Below, piece by piece: positions 8,424-16,804 of a stretch of DNA of 64,000 bases (within the stretch, counting starts at the first letter, position 1; each line of letters opens with the position of its first letter). A model generated the notes under the pieces. The model was not told the DNA's origin and ran no database searches. It worked only from the letters and a program-made list of their open reading frames with translations. The position numbers and the translations under genes were made by a program. The DNA comes from Lentzea albidocapillata subsp. violacea (lineage in GTDB: Bacteria > Actinomycetota > Actinomycetes > Mycobacteriales > Pseudonocardiaceae), in the NCBI RefSeq assembly GCF_900100275.1, contig NZ_FNET01000005.1, positions 1 to 64,000 on the forward strand, given 5' to 3'.

Positions 8424-10259
8424 TTGACCTCGTTCGCCGACACGACCTTCACGCCGCCGGAGCTCATCCGGAACTTCTGCATCATCGCGCACATCGACCA
8501 CGGCAAGTCGACGCTGGCCGACCGGATGTTGCAGCTCACCGGCGTGGTCGACGCGCGGGCGATGCGTGCGCAGTACCTGGACCGCATGGACATCGAGCGT
8601 GAGCGCGGCATCACCATCAAGGCGCAGAACGTGCGCCTGCCGTGGCAGCTCGACGGGCAGGACCACGTCCTGCACATGATCGACACGCCTGGCCACGTCG
8701 ACTTCACCTACGAGGTGTCCCGCGCACTGGAGGCCTGCGAGGGCGCCGTGCTGCTGGTCGACGCCGCGCAGGGCATCGAGGCGCAGACGCTGGCGAACCT
8801 GTACCTGGCGATGGAGAACGACCTCACCATCATCCCGGTGCTGAACAAGATCGACCTGCCCGCCGCGGACCCGGACAAGTACGCGAAGGAGATCGCGCAC
8901 ATCACCGGCTGTGAGCCGGACGAGGTGCTGCGTGTCTCCGCCAAGACCGGTCTTGGTGTCGGCGCGCTGCTCGACGAGGTCGTGAAGAAGGTGCCGGCCC
9001 CGGTCGGCCAGGACGACGCCCCGGCCCGCGCGATGATCTTCGACTCGGTCTACGACACCTACCGCGGTGTCGTCACCTACATCCGCGTGGTCGACGGCAA
9101 GATCACGCCGCGCGAGCGCATCAAGATGATGTCGACGGGCGCGACCCACGAGATCCTCGAGGTCGGCATCGTCTCGCCGGAGCCCAAGCCGTCCCAGGGT
9201 CTCGGCGTCGGCGAGGTGGGCTACCTGATCACCGGCGTGAAGGACGTGCGCCAGTCCAAGGTCGGCGACACCGTCACGTCGGAGCGCAAGGGCGCCACGG
9301 AGCCGCTGGCCGGCTACCGCGAGCCGCGTCCGATGGTCTACTCAGGCCTGTACCCCGTCGACGGCTCGGACTACCCGGAGCTGCGCGAGGCGCTCGACAA
9401 GCTCCAGCTCAACGACGCCGCGCTCACCTACGAGCCGGAGACCTCCGCGGCGCTGGGCTTCGGTTTCCGCTGCGGCTTCCTCGGCCTGCTGCACCTGGAG
9501 ATCACCCGCGACCGCCTGGAGCGCGAGTACGGTCTCGACCTCATCTCCACGGCCCCGAACGTCGTGTACCGCGTGGTGATGGAGGACGGCGCCGAGATCG
9601 TCGTGACGAACCCGTCCGACTGGCCGGAGGGCAAGCGCGCCGAGGTCTACGAGCCCATCACCAAGTGCACGATCATCGCTCCGTCCGACTACATCGGCCC
9701 CATCATGGAGCTCTGCCAGTCCAAGCGCGGCCAGCTCGGCGGCATGGACTACCTCTCCGAGGACCGGGTCGAGCTGCGCTACACGATGCCGCTCGGCGAG
9801 ATCATCTTCGACTTCTTCGACTCGCTGAAGTCGCGCACCCGCGGCTACGCGTCGCTGGACTACGAGGAGTCCGGCGAGCAGGACGCGGAGCTCGTCAAGG
9901 TCGACATCCTGCTGCAGGGTGAGACGGTCGACGCGTTCAGCGCGATCGTGCACAAGGACTACGCCTACGCGTACGGCACGCGCATGGCGACCCGTCTGCG
10001 TGAGCTCATCCCCAGGCAGCAGTTCGAGGTGCCGATCCAGGCCGCGATCGGTGCCCGCGTGATCGCCCGCGAGACGATCCGCGCCATCCGCAAGGACGTG
10101 CTGGCCAAGTGCTACGGCGGTGACATCACCCGTAAGCGCAAGCTGCTCGAGAAGCAGAAGGAAGGCAAGAAGCGCATGAAGATGGTGGGGCGGGTGGAGG
10201 TGCCGCAGGAGGCCTTCGTCGCCGCGCTGTCCACGGATGAGCCGAAGGGCAAGAAGTAG
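8424..10259 (+). CDS. lepA: Elongation factor 4 (back-translocating GTPase LepA)
   Basis: A ribosomal GTPase that acts on stalled or mispositioned translocation complexes. G1 [10 protein letters not shown]3 DTPGHVDF and G4 NKID are all present, with the LepA C-terminal [16 protein letters not shown]. The open frame extends far upstream, but a TTG at 8424 preceded by TTGAGGA (8412-8418) gives the family start [20 protein letters not shown] and a normal length of 611 residues. It is followed after five bases by the DUF72 gene. Confidence 0.96.
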   Translation: MTSFADTTFTPPELIRNFCIIAHIDHGKSTLADRMLQLTGVVDARAMRAQYLDRMDIERERGITIKAQNVRLPWQLDGQDHVLHMIDTPGHVDFTYEVSRALEACEGAVLLVDAAQGIEAQTLANLYLAMENDLTIIPVLNKIDLPAADPDKYAKEIAHITGCEPDEVLRVSAKTGLGVGALLDEVVKKVPAPVGQDDAPARAMIFDSVYDTYRGVVTYIRVVDGKITPRERIKMMSTGATHEILEVGIVSPEPKPSQGLGVGEVGYLITGVKDVRQSKVGDTVTSERKGATEPLAGYREPRPMVYSGLYPVDGSDYPELREALDKLQLNDAALTYEPETSAALGFGFRCGFLGLLHLEITRDRLEREYGLDLISTAPNVVYRVVMEDGAEIVVTNPSDWPEGKRAEVYEPITKCTIIAPSDYIGPIMELCQSKRGQLGGMDYLSEDRVELRYTMPLGEIIFDFFDSLKSRTRGYASLDYEESGEQDAELVKVDILLQGETVDAFSAIVHKDYAYAYGTRMATRLRELIPRQQFEVPIQAAIGARVIARETIRAIRKDVLAKCYGGDITRKRKLLEKQKEGKKRMKMVGRVEVPQEAFVAALSTDEPKGKK

Positions 10260-10264
10260 GCGCG

Positions 10265-11116
10265 GTGGCACGTCTTCATGTCGGCTGCGCGATGTGGAAC
10301 CACAAGGCGTGGCTCGGGCGGTTCCTGCCGCAGTCGCACCCTGCCGGGGAGCGACTGCGGGCCTACGCGGGCTGGTGCAACGCCGTCGAGGGCAACACCA
10401 CGTTCTACGCGACGCCCGCCAGGAAGACCGTCACGACCTGGGCGGGGCAGACCGACCCAGGCTTCCGGTTCGTGGTCAAGCTGCCCAAGGTCGTCACGCA
10501 CGAGCGACGCCTGGTCGGCGTCGAGGCCGAGATGCGGGCGTTCCTGGACGCGATCGAACCTCTCGGCGAGCGTGCGGTCCTGTGGACCCAGCTGCCCGGC
10601 TCGTTCGTCCCGGCGGAGGTCGACGCCCTGGCCCGCTTTCTGCGCAGGCTGCCCGCCGGCCTCCGGCGTGCCGTGGAGGTGCGTCACCCGCTGTTCTTCA
10701 CCGACGGCGCAGCGACGTCGCTGCTGGAGGGGGCGCTCGCCGGCGCGGACGCCGAGTGGGTGCCGTTCGACACCACCGTCTTCTTCCAGAGCCCGCCGAC
10801 CAGCGAGGCCGAGCGGGAGGCCTGGGGCAGGAAACCGCGGTTGCCGCGGCGAACGCAGGTGCTGACCGACCAGCCGATCGTCCGCTACCTGGGCCGGGAC
10901 TCGGTCGAGGAGACGGTCGAGGGGTGGCGGGCGTGGACCGCGGTGGTCGCCGGCTGGCTGCGGGAGGGCAGGTCGCCGACGGTGTTCGTGCACACCCCCG
11001 ACAACAACGACGCGCCCGCGCTCGCCCGCCGGTTCCACGACGAGGTGCGAGCGCTGGTGCCCAGCCTCGAAGCACTGCCCGAGCCCGAGCCGGTTGAGCC
11101 CGCGACCCTGTTCTGA
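10265..11116 (+). CDS. DUF72 family protein
   Basis: A 283-residue TIM-barrel-like protein of the DUF72 (YecE) family. It shows the early VGCAMWNHKAW, the NAVEGNTTFYATP stretch, and the FVVKLPKVVTHERRL strand expected of the family. The function of DUF72 proteins is unknown. The GTG start five bases after lepA suggests co-transcription. Confidence 0.88.
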   Translation: MARLHVGCAMWNHKAWLGRFLPQSHPAGERLRAYAGWCNAVEGNTTFYATPARKTVTTWAGQTDPGFRFVVKLPKVVTHERRLVGVEAEMRAFLDAIEPLGERAVLWTQLPGSFVPAEVDALARFLRRLPAGLRRAVEVRHPLFFTDGAATSLLEGALAGADAEWVPFDTTVFFQSPPTSEAEREAWGRKPRLPRRTQVLTDQPIVRYLGRDSVEETVEGWRAWTAVVAGWLREGRSPTVFVHTPDNNDAPALARRFHDEVRALVPSLEALPEPEPVEPATLF

Positions 11117-11125
11117 GCGACCTGG

Positions 11126-11144
11126 CGTTGCTGAATCAGCAACG
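11126..11144. repeat. 19-nt palindrome CGTTGCTGAATCAGCAACG
   Basis: Nine-base arms around a single A, between the DUF72 stop and the methyltransferase start. It has no T-tract, so it could be an operator for the downstream gene or a weak terminator. The role is not known. Confidence 0.6.
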
Positions 11145-11184
11145 TTGATTGCCAGTTCGGCATGGTCTGCGGCACCTTGGAAGC

Positions 11185-11796
11185 ATGACGACAGCGCAGG
11201 AGTTCTGGGAGACCTTCTACTCGGAGCGGGACCAGGTCTGGTCCGGGAAGCCGAATCCGTTGCTGGTGCGCGAGGCCGAACGGCTCACGCCCGGCAGCGC
11301 GCTCGACATCGGGTGCGCGGAGGGCGGTGACGCCGTCTGGCTGGCGAAGCGGGGCTGGCGGGTGCTGGGCGTCGACGTGTCGCAGGTCGCGCTCGACCGG
11401 GCGCTGAAGCACGCGTACGACGCCGGTGTCGAGATCTCGGTGGAGCAGCACGATCTCAAGGCCACGTTCCCCGAGGGCCGGTACGACCTCGTGAGCGCCC
11501 AGTTCCTGCACTCGCCGGTCGAGGAGGACGGGGAGCGCAACAGCATCCTCAAGAAGGCCTCACAGGCGGTGGCGCCGGGTGGCTACCTGATCATCGGCGG
11601 GCACGCGGGCGCGCCGTCGTGGTCCGAGCACCAGGACTACTACTTCCCGACGACGAAGGACGTGCTCGACCACCTCGCGCTCAAGGACAACTGGATCACC
11701 GTCACCGACGAGGTGGTGGAACGGCCGCTCACCGGGCCGGACGGTCAGCAGGAGACGCGCAAGGACAACGTCCTGACCCTCAAGCGGCTGTTCTAG
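11185..11796 (+). CDS. Class I SAM-dependent methyltransferase
   Basis: A 203-residue Rossmann-fold methyltransferase. The N-terminus has FWETFYSERDQVWSGKPNP, and motif I is ALDIGCAEGGDAVWLA, followed by the acidic LGVDVS that binds the ribose of SAM. The DLVSAQFLHSP segment matches motif IV. ATG 11185 is chosen because it gives the family start MTTAQEFWE. Similar proteins are tellurite/thiol-type methyltransferases; the substrate cannot be told from sequence. Confidence 0.88.
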   Translation: MTTAQEFWETFYSERDQVWSGKPNPLLVREAERLTPGSALDIGCAEGGDAVWLAKRGWRVLGVDVSQVALDRALKHAYDAGVEISVEQHDLKATFPEGRYDLVSAQFLHSPVEEDGERNSILKKASQAVAPGGYLIIGGHAGAPSWSEHQDYYFPTTKDVLDHLALKDNWITVTDEVVERPLTGPDGQQETRKDNVLTLKRLF

Positions 11797-11805
11797 AAAC
11801 GCGAA

Positions 11806-11836
11806 GGCCACCCTCGGCAACGTTGCCGGGGTGGCC
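11806..11836. terminator. Bidirectional hairpin terminator
   Basis: GGCCACCC (11806-11813) pairs with GGGTGGCC (11829-11836), and the inner CGGCAA pairs with TTGCCG. It lies between the convergent ends of the methyltransferase gene and the small 75-residue gene. There is no clear U tract, as is common in high-GC genomes. Confidence 0.7.
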
Positions 11837-11849
11837 CAAGGGGTACTCG

Positions 11850-12077
11850 TCAGGCGGAACGGAGCAAACGGTCCATCGCCTGGCGGTTGATGATCGAGCG
11901 GAGCTCGCCGGTCTCCTCCGCGCTGTGGCGCGACAGGATGGCGTCCAGTTCGAGCCGGTCGCTCTCGGTGGTGTAGCTGGCCAACTGCCGTTCCAGGCTC
12001 TGGCGCTTCGTGCGAGCGGCACGGCGGGAAGCCAGGCTCGAGCGCAGGGACTTCACGGACAGGTCGTGGCGGGTCAT
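11850..12077 (-). CDS. Small basic helical protein, unknown function
   Basis: A 75-residue protein, mostly predicted helix and rich in Arg, Ser and Leu (SLASRRAARTKRQSLERQLA). A GGAAGGA ribosome site lies just upstream and the promoter region is unusually AT-rich, both arguing that it is real. I do not recognise the family. It could bind nucleic acid or a protein partner, but nothing in the sequence fixes this. Confidence 0.6.
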   Translation of the reverse strand: MTRHDLSVKSLRSSLASRRAARTKRQSLERQLASYTTESDRLELDAILSRHSAEETGELRSIINRQAMDRLLRSA

Positions 12078-12101
12078 CGTGTCCTTCCAATCTTGGTTAC
12101 G

Positions 12102-12112
12102 ATTCTATAATA
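12102..12112 (-). promoter_or_regulatory. AT-rich -10-like region of the 75-residue gene
   Basis: On the minus strand this reads TATTATAGAAT, about 25-35 bases upstream of the start codon, in an otherwise GC-rich context. Overlapping -10 hexamers TATTAT and TAGAAT are possible. No well-placed -35 hexamer is seen. Confidence 0.4.
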
Positions 12113-12150
12113 CACCCTGTTCAAGCGACCTGTACCGATGAAGAGGCGAG

Positions 12151-12588
12151 TTAGCTCACGTACTCGTCGAGCAACCTGAGCGCCCGCGCGTACTTGGCCT
12201 TCAGGCGATCCTGCGTCGCCTCGTCCAGCCGGGCCATGCGGGCGGGTGCGAGGTTGTCGCCGATGTCCGCGCGCTTCACGGAGAGTGTCAACGGGTTCGC
12301 GGCCACGCGCCGCAGGTAGTCCTCCTGCGGCTCCTCCGGCAGATGCGACAACGCCACGACGGCGTCGACCACGACGGCGGGACAGCCGCGGGCGAGCAGG
12401 TCGGAGGCCGTCACCGGGGTGTCCTCGATGACGTCGTGCAGGACGGCGGCCATCTGCTCGTGCTCTCCCGTCACGGCTGCCATGACCCGCAACGGGTGTC
12501 CGATGTACGGCCGGCCCGACTTGTCGACCTGGCCCTCGTGGGCGGCGGTGGCGATCGCGATGGCGTCTTCGAGGGTGAACACGGACAT
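12151..12588 (-). CDS. HD-domain protein (SpoT/Mesh1-like hydrolase domain)
   Basis: A 145-residue single-domain protein with the metal-binding pattern of RelA/SpoT hydrolase domains: AHEGQVDKSGRPYIGHPLRV, AAVLHDVIEDT (the HD pair) and VKRADIGDN. Such short domains may hydrolyse (p)ppGpp or related nucleotides; the substrate here is not shown. The ATG at 12588 is preferred to the TTG one codon earlier. It is transcribed away from the chitinase gene. Confidence 0.85.
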   Translation of the reverse strand: MSVFTLEDAIAIATAAHEGQVDKSGRPYIGHPLRVMAAVTGEHEQMAAVLHDVIEDTPVTASDLLARGCPAVVVDAVVALSHLPEEPQEDYLRRVAANPLTLSVKRADIGDNLAPARMARLDEATQDRLKAKYARALRLLDEYVS

Positions 12589-12616
12589 CAAGCTAAACCA
12601 GGGCTTGACCGGAGGC

Positions 12617-12630
12617 AGTGGTCTAGTCCA
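12617..12630. promoter_or_regulatory. DasR-responsive element-like site
   Basis: AGTGGTCTAGTCCA closely matches the dre consensus (TGGTCTAGACCA core) bound by the GntR-type regulator DasR, which controls chitin and N-acetylglucosamine genes in Streptomyces and relatives. It lies 51 bases upstream of the chitinase ATG and next to a TTGACC that could be a -35 box. Confidence 0.7.
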
Positions 12631-12680
12631 TTTTTAGTCCACTCACAACATGGCCGCCGCATGATGTGTGGAGGTGGACC

Positions 12681-14150
12681 ATGTCCAAGACCAGACGAGC
12701 AGCCATAGCGCTGTTGTCCGCGCTGTTAGCCTGCGCCGGTCTGGTGTTGGTGATCAACGGGAGCGCTGCCGCCGCGAACCTCGCGGCGAACAGCGGCTTC
12801 GAGGCCGGCAACCTGAGCGGTTGGACCTGCACCGAGGGCACGAGCGTCACCAACAGCACGAAGCGCACCGGCACGTACGCACTGCAGGGCGCTCCCGCCG
12901 GGCAGAGCAACGCACGGTGCCAGCAAACCGTGACGGTGCAACCGAACACGGCCTACAAGCTGTCCGCGTGGGTGCAGGGCAGCTACGTCTACCTCGGCGT
13001 CACCGGTGGCGTGGAGAAGAACACCTGGACGCCCGGTTCCAGCGGCTTCTCGCAGCTCACCGTCGACTTCAACTCCGGCAGTGCCAGCAGCGTCACGATC
13101 TACCTGCACGGCTGGTACGGCCAGCCCACGTACTACGCCGACGACGTCAACCTCGACGGCCCCGGCACCCCGCCGACGACCACGAGCACCACGACGTCGA
13201 CCACCACCACTACGACGACCACGACAACCACCACCACGACGAGCAACCCGCCGAACACCGGTCTGCCCAAGCACGTCCTGACGGGCTACTGGCAGAACTT
13301 CTACAACGGTGCGCGCGCTCTGAAGCTGGCGGACGTCCCCACCACCTACGACATCATCGCGGTCTCGTTCGCCGACGCCACGGCGGTGCAGGGCCAGGTC
13401 GCGTTCAACCTCGACCCCGGTCTGAGCAGCCAGCTCGGCGGCTACACCGACGCGCAGTTCCGTGCCGACATCAGGACCGTGCAGAACCGCGGTCAGAAGG
13501 TGATCATCTCCGTCGGCGGTGAGAAGGGCACGATCAGCGTCGGCAACTCGACGGCGGCCACGAACTTCGCCAACAGCGTCAAGGGCCTGATCTCGAGCTA
13601 CGGCTTCAACGGCGTCGACATCGACCTCGAGAACGGCGTCAACGCCCAGTACATGGGCCAGGCGCTGCGCAGCATCCACGCCGGTGGCGGCACCGTCATC
13701 ACCATGGCGCCGCAGACGATCGACATGCAGAACGTCAACGCCGAGTACTTCAAGCTGGCGCTGGCCACCAAGGACATCCTGACGATCGTCAACATGCAGT
13801 ACTACAACTCCGGCACGATGCTCGGCTGTGACCAGCAGGTCCACAGCCAGGGCACGGTCAACTTCCTGACCGCGCTCGCGTGCATCCAGCTGCAGTCCGG
13901 TCTGCGCGCCGACCAGGTGGGCCTCGGTCTGCCGGCGTCGCCGTCCGGTGCCGGTGGCGGTTACCAGTCGCCGTCCAACGTCAACAACGCGCTCAGCTGC
14001 CTCGCCCGTGGCACCAACTGCGGGACGTTCAAGCCGAGCACGACGTGGCCGTCCATCCGCGGCGCCATGACGTGGTCGATCAACTGGGACGCTTCCAACA
14101 ACTGGCAGTTCGCGAACACGGTCGCCCCTCATCTGGACTCCCTGCCCTAG
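12681..14150 (+). CDS. Secreted chitinase, GH18 family with N-terminal binding module
   Basis: A 489-residue exported enzyme that hydrolyses chitin. A signal peptide with a positive start and a hydrophobic core ends near AAAA (about residue 33). A beta-sandwich carbohydrate-binding module follows (NSGFEAGNLSGWTC), then a Pro/Thr linker of mostly Thr, then the catalytic barrel starting KHVLTGYWQNF. The GH18 active-site motif is intact as FNGVDIDLE, whose last Glu is the acid/base. GGAGGTGG lies just before ATG 12681. A DasR-like box upstream suggests induction by chitin breakdown products. Confidence 0.93.
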   Translation: MSKTRRAAIALLSALLACAGLVLVINGSAAAANLAANSGFEAGNLSGWTCTEGTSVTNSTKRTGTYALQGAPAGQSNARCQQTVTVQPNTAYKLSAWVQGSYVYLGVTGGVEKNTWTPGSSGFSQLTVDFNSGSASSVTIYLHGWYGQPTYYADDVNLDGPGTPPTTTSTTTSTTTTTTTTTTTTTTSNPPNTGLPKHVLTGYWQNFYNGARALKLADVPTTYDIIAVSFADATAVQGQVAFNLDPGLSSQLGGYTDAQFRADIRTVQNRGQKVIISVGGEKGTISVGNSTAATNFANSVKGLISSYGFNGVDIDLENGVNAQYMGQALRSIHAGGGTVITMAPQTIDMQNVNAEYFKLALATKDILTIVNMQYYNSGTMLGCDQQVHSQGTVNFLTALACIQLQSGLRADQVGLGLPASPSGAGGGYQSPSNVNNALSCLARGTNCGTFKPSTTWPSIRGAMTWSINWDASNNWQFANTVAPHLDSLP

Positions 14151-14160
14151 ATGATGGAAC

Positions 14161-14199
14161 CGGTCGGCGCCTCGTCCACAGTGGACGTGGCGCCGACCG
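14161..14199 (+). terminator. Long hairpin after chitinase gene
   Basis: An 11-bp outer stem (CGGTCGGCGCC with GGCGCCGACCG) and an inner CGTCCAC/GTGGACG make a nearly perfect 39-base palindrome ten bases after the chitinase stop. No T-tract follows. It most likely ends the chitinase transcript. Confidence 0.75.
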
Positions 14200-14223
14200 T
14201 CCGATCCAACTAGGTTGTCCCTC

Positions 14224-15270
14224 ATGTTCCACACGCTGGCCGTGCCTGTGATCGCCGCGCCGATGGCAGGTGGCCCCTCCACCCCCGAGCTGGTCGCCGC
14301 GGTGAGCGAAGCAGGCGGGTTCGGGTTCCTCGCGGCGGGGTACATCACCGTCGAGCAGCTCGCGGAGAAGATCACGCGCACCAGCGAGCTCACGAGCAAA
14401 CCGTTCGGGGTCAACCTTTTCGTGCCCGGCACGCGGCCGACAGCGGACATCTCGTCGTACGTGCAACGCGTCACGTCCTATGCCGAGAAGGTCGGCGCGA
14501 CACCCGGCGATCCCCGCTGGGACGACGACAACTACGCGGCGAAGCTCGAACTCGTCCTGGCCCTGCGGGTGCCCGTGGTGTCGTTCACGTTCGGCCTGCC
14601 CGACGTCGACGACGTGCACCGGCTCAAGGCGGCCGGTGCCACGATCGTCGTCACGGTCACCACCCCCAGCGAGGCACGGCAGGCCCAGCAGATCGGCGCC
14701 GACGTCGTGTGCGTGCAGGGCTCGGACGCGGGCGGCCACCGCGGCACGTTCGTCGACGACGGCGTCTCGCCCGGTGGCGGTGACCTGTACGGCACGCTTG
14801 CGGCGATCAGGCTGGTGCGCGGAGCCGTCGGCCTGCCGGTGATCGCGACCGGTGGCCTCGTCACCGGCGCCGACGTCGCCGCCGTGCTGGCGGCGGGTGC
14901 GGTCGCGGCCCAGCTCGGCACCGCGTTCCTCGGTTGCCCGGAGGCGGGAACCAATGCGGCACAACGGGAAGCGCTCGCCGAAGGGGCCAGGCGTACCGCG
15001 CTCACGAGGGCGTTCAGCGGACGGCCCGCGCGGGGACTGGTCAACCGGTTCCTGATCGAGCAGGGCCCGCACGCGCCCGCCGCGTACCCGAACGTGCACC
15101 ACCTGACGAGGCCCGTGCGCGCGACCGGCGAGGTGGAGGTCATGTCGCTGTGGGCGGGCACCACGTACCCGCTCGCGACGGCCGAACCCGCGGGTGAGCT
15201 GGTGCGGCGGATCGGTGCCGAGCTGACGGAAACGATCAATTCCTTGGCAGAGCGGTTCCCGCGCGGCTAA
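14224..15270 (+). CDS. Nitronate monooxygenase (2-nitropropane dioxygenase family)
   Basis: A 348-residue FMN-dependent TIM barrel. It begins FHTLAVPVIAAPMAGG, the family N-terminus, and has GADVVCVQGSDAGGHRGT with the catalytic-type His, then PVIATGGLVTG and GAVAAQLGTAFL for FMN phosphate binding. Such enzymes oxidise toxic nitronates such as propionate 3-nitronate. ATG 14224 is preferred to a TTG three codons earlier. A DUF885 pair follows after ten bases. Confidence 0.92.
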   Translation: MFHTLAVPVIAAPMAGGPSTPELVAAVSEAGGFGFLAAGYITVEQLAEKITRTSELTSKPFGVNLFVPGTRPTADISSYVQRVTSYAEKVGATPGDPRWDDDNYAAKLELVLALRVPVVSFTFGLPDVDDVHRLKAAGATIVVTVTTPSEARQAQQIGADVVCVQGSDAGGHRGTFVDDGVSPGGGDLYGTLAAIRLVRGAVGLPVIATGGLVTGADVAAVLAAGAVAAQLGTAFLGCPEAGTNAAQREALAEGARRTALTRAFSGRPARGLVNRFLIEQGPHAPAAYPNVHHLTRPVRATGEVEVMSLWAGTTYPLATAEPAGELVRRIGAELTETINSLAERFPRG

Positions 15271-15280
15271 GAAGGAGGGC

Positions 15281-16804
15281 GTGACCTCGCTCTCCGATGA
15301 GATGTTCCAGACGATGATGGACTGGAACCCGCTGTTCGCCACGCTCGTCGGTGTCCCCGGCTGGGACGACCGGCTCGACGACGTCAGCGTCGACGGTCAT
15401 CAGGCGCTGCGGCAGCGGTTGACCGGTATCCTCGGCCGCCTCGACGGCAGTGACGAGGACCAGGTCTCGCGGGACGTGATCCGGCACCAGGCCGAGTCGA
15501 TCATCACGTGCATCGACGCGCGACTGGTCGAGCACTCGGTGTCCAGGGGCACGAACGCGCCGGTCGTGAGCCTGCTCAGGTTCGCCTCCCAGCTGGACTT
15601 CTCACGGCGGCGGCACCTCGTTCCGCGCCTGCTGGAGCAGGCCGGGCGGCGGTTGCTCGACACCGACCGCAGGCCGTTGCGCCGGCACGTCGAGAACGGC
15701 GCGGCGTACGTCGAACGGTTCCTGGCCTCGCCGCGCCAGGAGTGGGAGGGCGACGCGGACCTGCGCCCGTCGTTTGCCCAGTACCGCGAGGTCCTGCTGG
15801 GCCTTCCGGGCCGTGACGACGAGCAGGCGGGCCTGTGCTGGCTGCCCGACGGCGAGGAGAACTACCGCAGGCTCGTCCGCGACTACACGACCGCCTCCTA
15901 CAGCCCCGCCGAACTGCACCAGCTCGGGCTCGACCTGATCGCCGGGCTGCACGAGGAGTACGCGGAGATCGGTTCGCGGGTCTGGGGAATCTCGGACGTG
16001 CCGGAGATCTTCCGGCGGTTGCGCACGGATCTGTTGTGGGACAACGAGGACGAGATGCTCGTCAGCGCGGTCGAAGCCGTCGCGCGGGCCGAGGCCGAGG
16101 CGCCCAAGTGGTTCGGGCGGCTGCCGCTGGCGCGCTGTGAGATCAGGTTCGTGCCGGAGGTCGACCGCCACAACGCCGCGTTCGCGTACTACGAGGACGC
16201 GGCCCTCGACGGGTCCCGTCCCGGCACGTACTTCGTGAACCCGTTGAACGCCACCGGACGCAGCCGCACGGTGTCCGAGGTGACGGCGTTCCACGAAGCC
16301 ATTCCCGGCCACCACTTCCAGCTCTCGATCGCCGCCGAGACGGAGCTGTCGAACGTGCGCAAGTTCGCGTTCATCGACTCCTACCTCGAAGGCTGGGGCC
16401 TCTACACCGAACGCCTGGCCGACGAGATGGGCCTGTACTCGTCGGACGAGGCACGCCTGGGCATGCTGGGCCTCGACGCCATGCGCGCCGGCCGGCTGGT
16501 GGTCGACACGGGCCTGCACGCGCTCGGATGGCCCCGGCAGCAGGCCCTCGACTACCTGAGCGAGAACACCGCGATGGACGAAGCGGAGATCTCGGCCGAG
16601 GTCGACCGGTACATCGAGGCGCCGGGGCAGGCGCTCGCCTACATGGTGGGGCGCCTGGAGATCCAGCGCGTGCGCGAGGAGGCCAGGGCGGCGATGGGCG
16701 ACCGGTTCGACATCAGGGATTTCCACGACCTCGTGCTGCAGAACGGCATCGTGCCGTTGCCCACGCTCGGCAAACTCGTTTCCGACTGGTCCAGGAGGGC
16801 CTGA
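15281..16804 (+). CDS. DUF885 family metallopeptidase, copy 1
   Basis: A 507-residue protein of the DUF885 family of putative zinc peptidases. The metal-binding helix reads FHEAIPGHHFQ near residue 337, the HExxxGHH-like family signature. The C-terminal YMVGRLEIQRVREEA is also typical. A strong AAGGAGG site precedes its GTG. It forms a tandem pair with the next gene, to which it is clearly related along its whole length, and overlaps it by one base (TGATG). No signal peptide is seen, so it is likely cytoplasmic. Confidence 0.9.
   Translation: MTSLSDEMFQTMMDWNPLFATLVGVPGWDDRLDDVSVDGHQALRQRLTGILGRLDGSDEDQVSRDVIRHQAESIITCIDARLVEHSVSRGTNAPVVSLLRFASQLDFSRRRHLVPRLLEQAGRRLLDTDRRPLRRHVENGAAYVERFLASPRQEWEGDADLRPSFAQYREVLLGLPGRDDEQAGLCWLPDGEENYRRLVRDYTTASYSPAELHQLGLDLIAGLHEEYAEIGSRVWGISDVPEIFRRLRTDLLWDNEDEMLVSAVEAVARAEAEAPKWFGRLPLARCEIRFVPEVDRHNAAFAYYEDAALDGSRPGTYFVNPLNATGRSRTVSEVTAFHEAIPGHHFQLSIAAETELSNVRKFAFIDSYLEGWGLYTERLADEMGLYSSDEARLGMLGLDAMRAGRLVVDTGLHALGWPRQQALDYLSENTAMDEAEISAEVDRYIEAPGQALAYMVGRLEIQRVREEARAAMGDRFDIRDFHDLVLQNGIVPLPTLGKLVSDWSRRA

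Noticed and set aside
13178..13245. Thr-rich ACC/ACG repeat in the chitinase gene
   Set aside because: This is a normal Pro/Thr interdomain linker of secreted glycoside hydrolases, not a satellite of interest.
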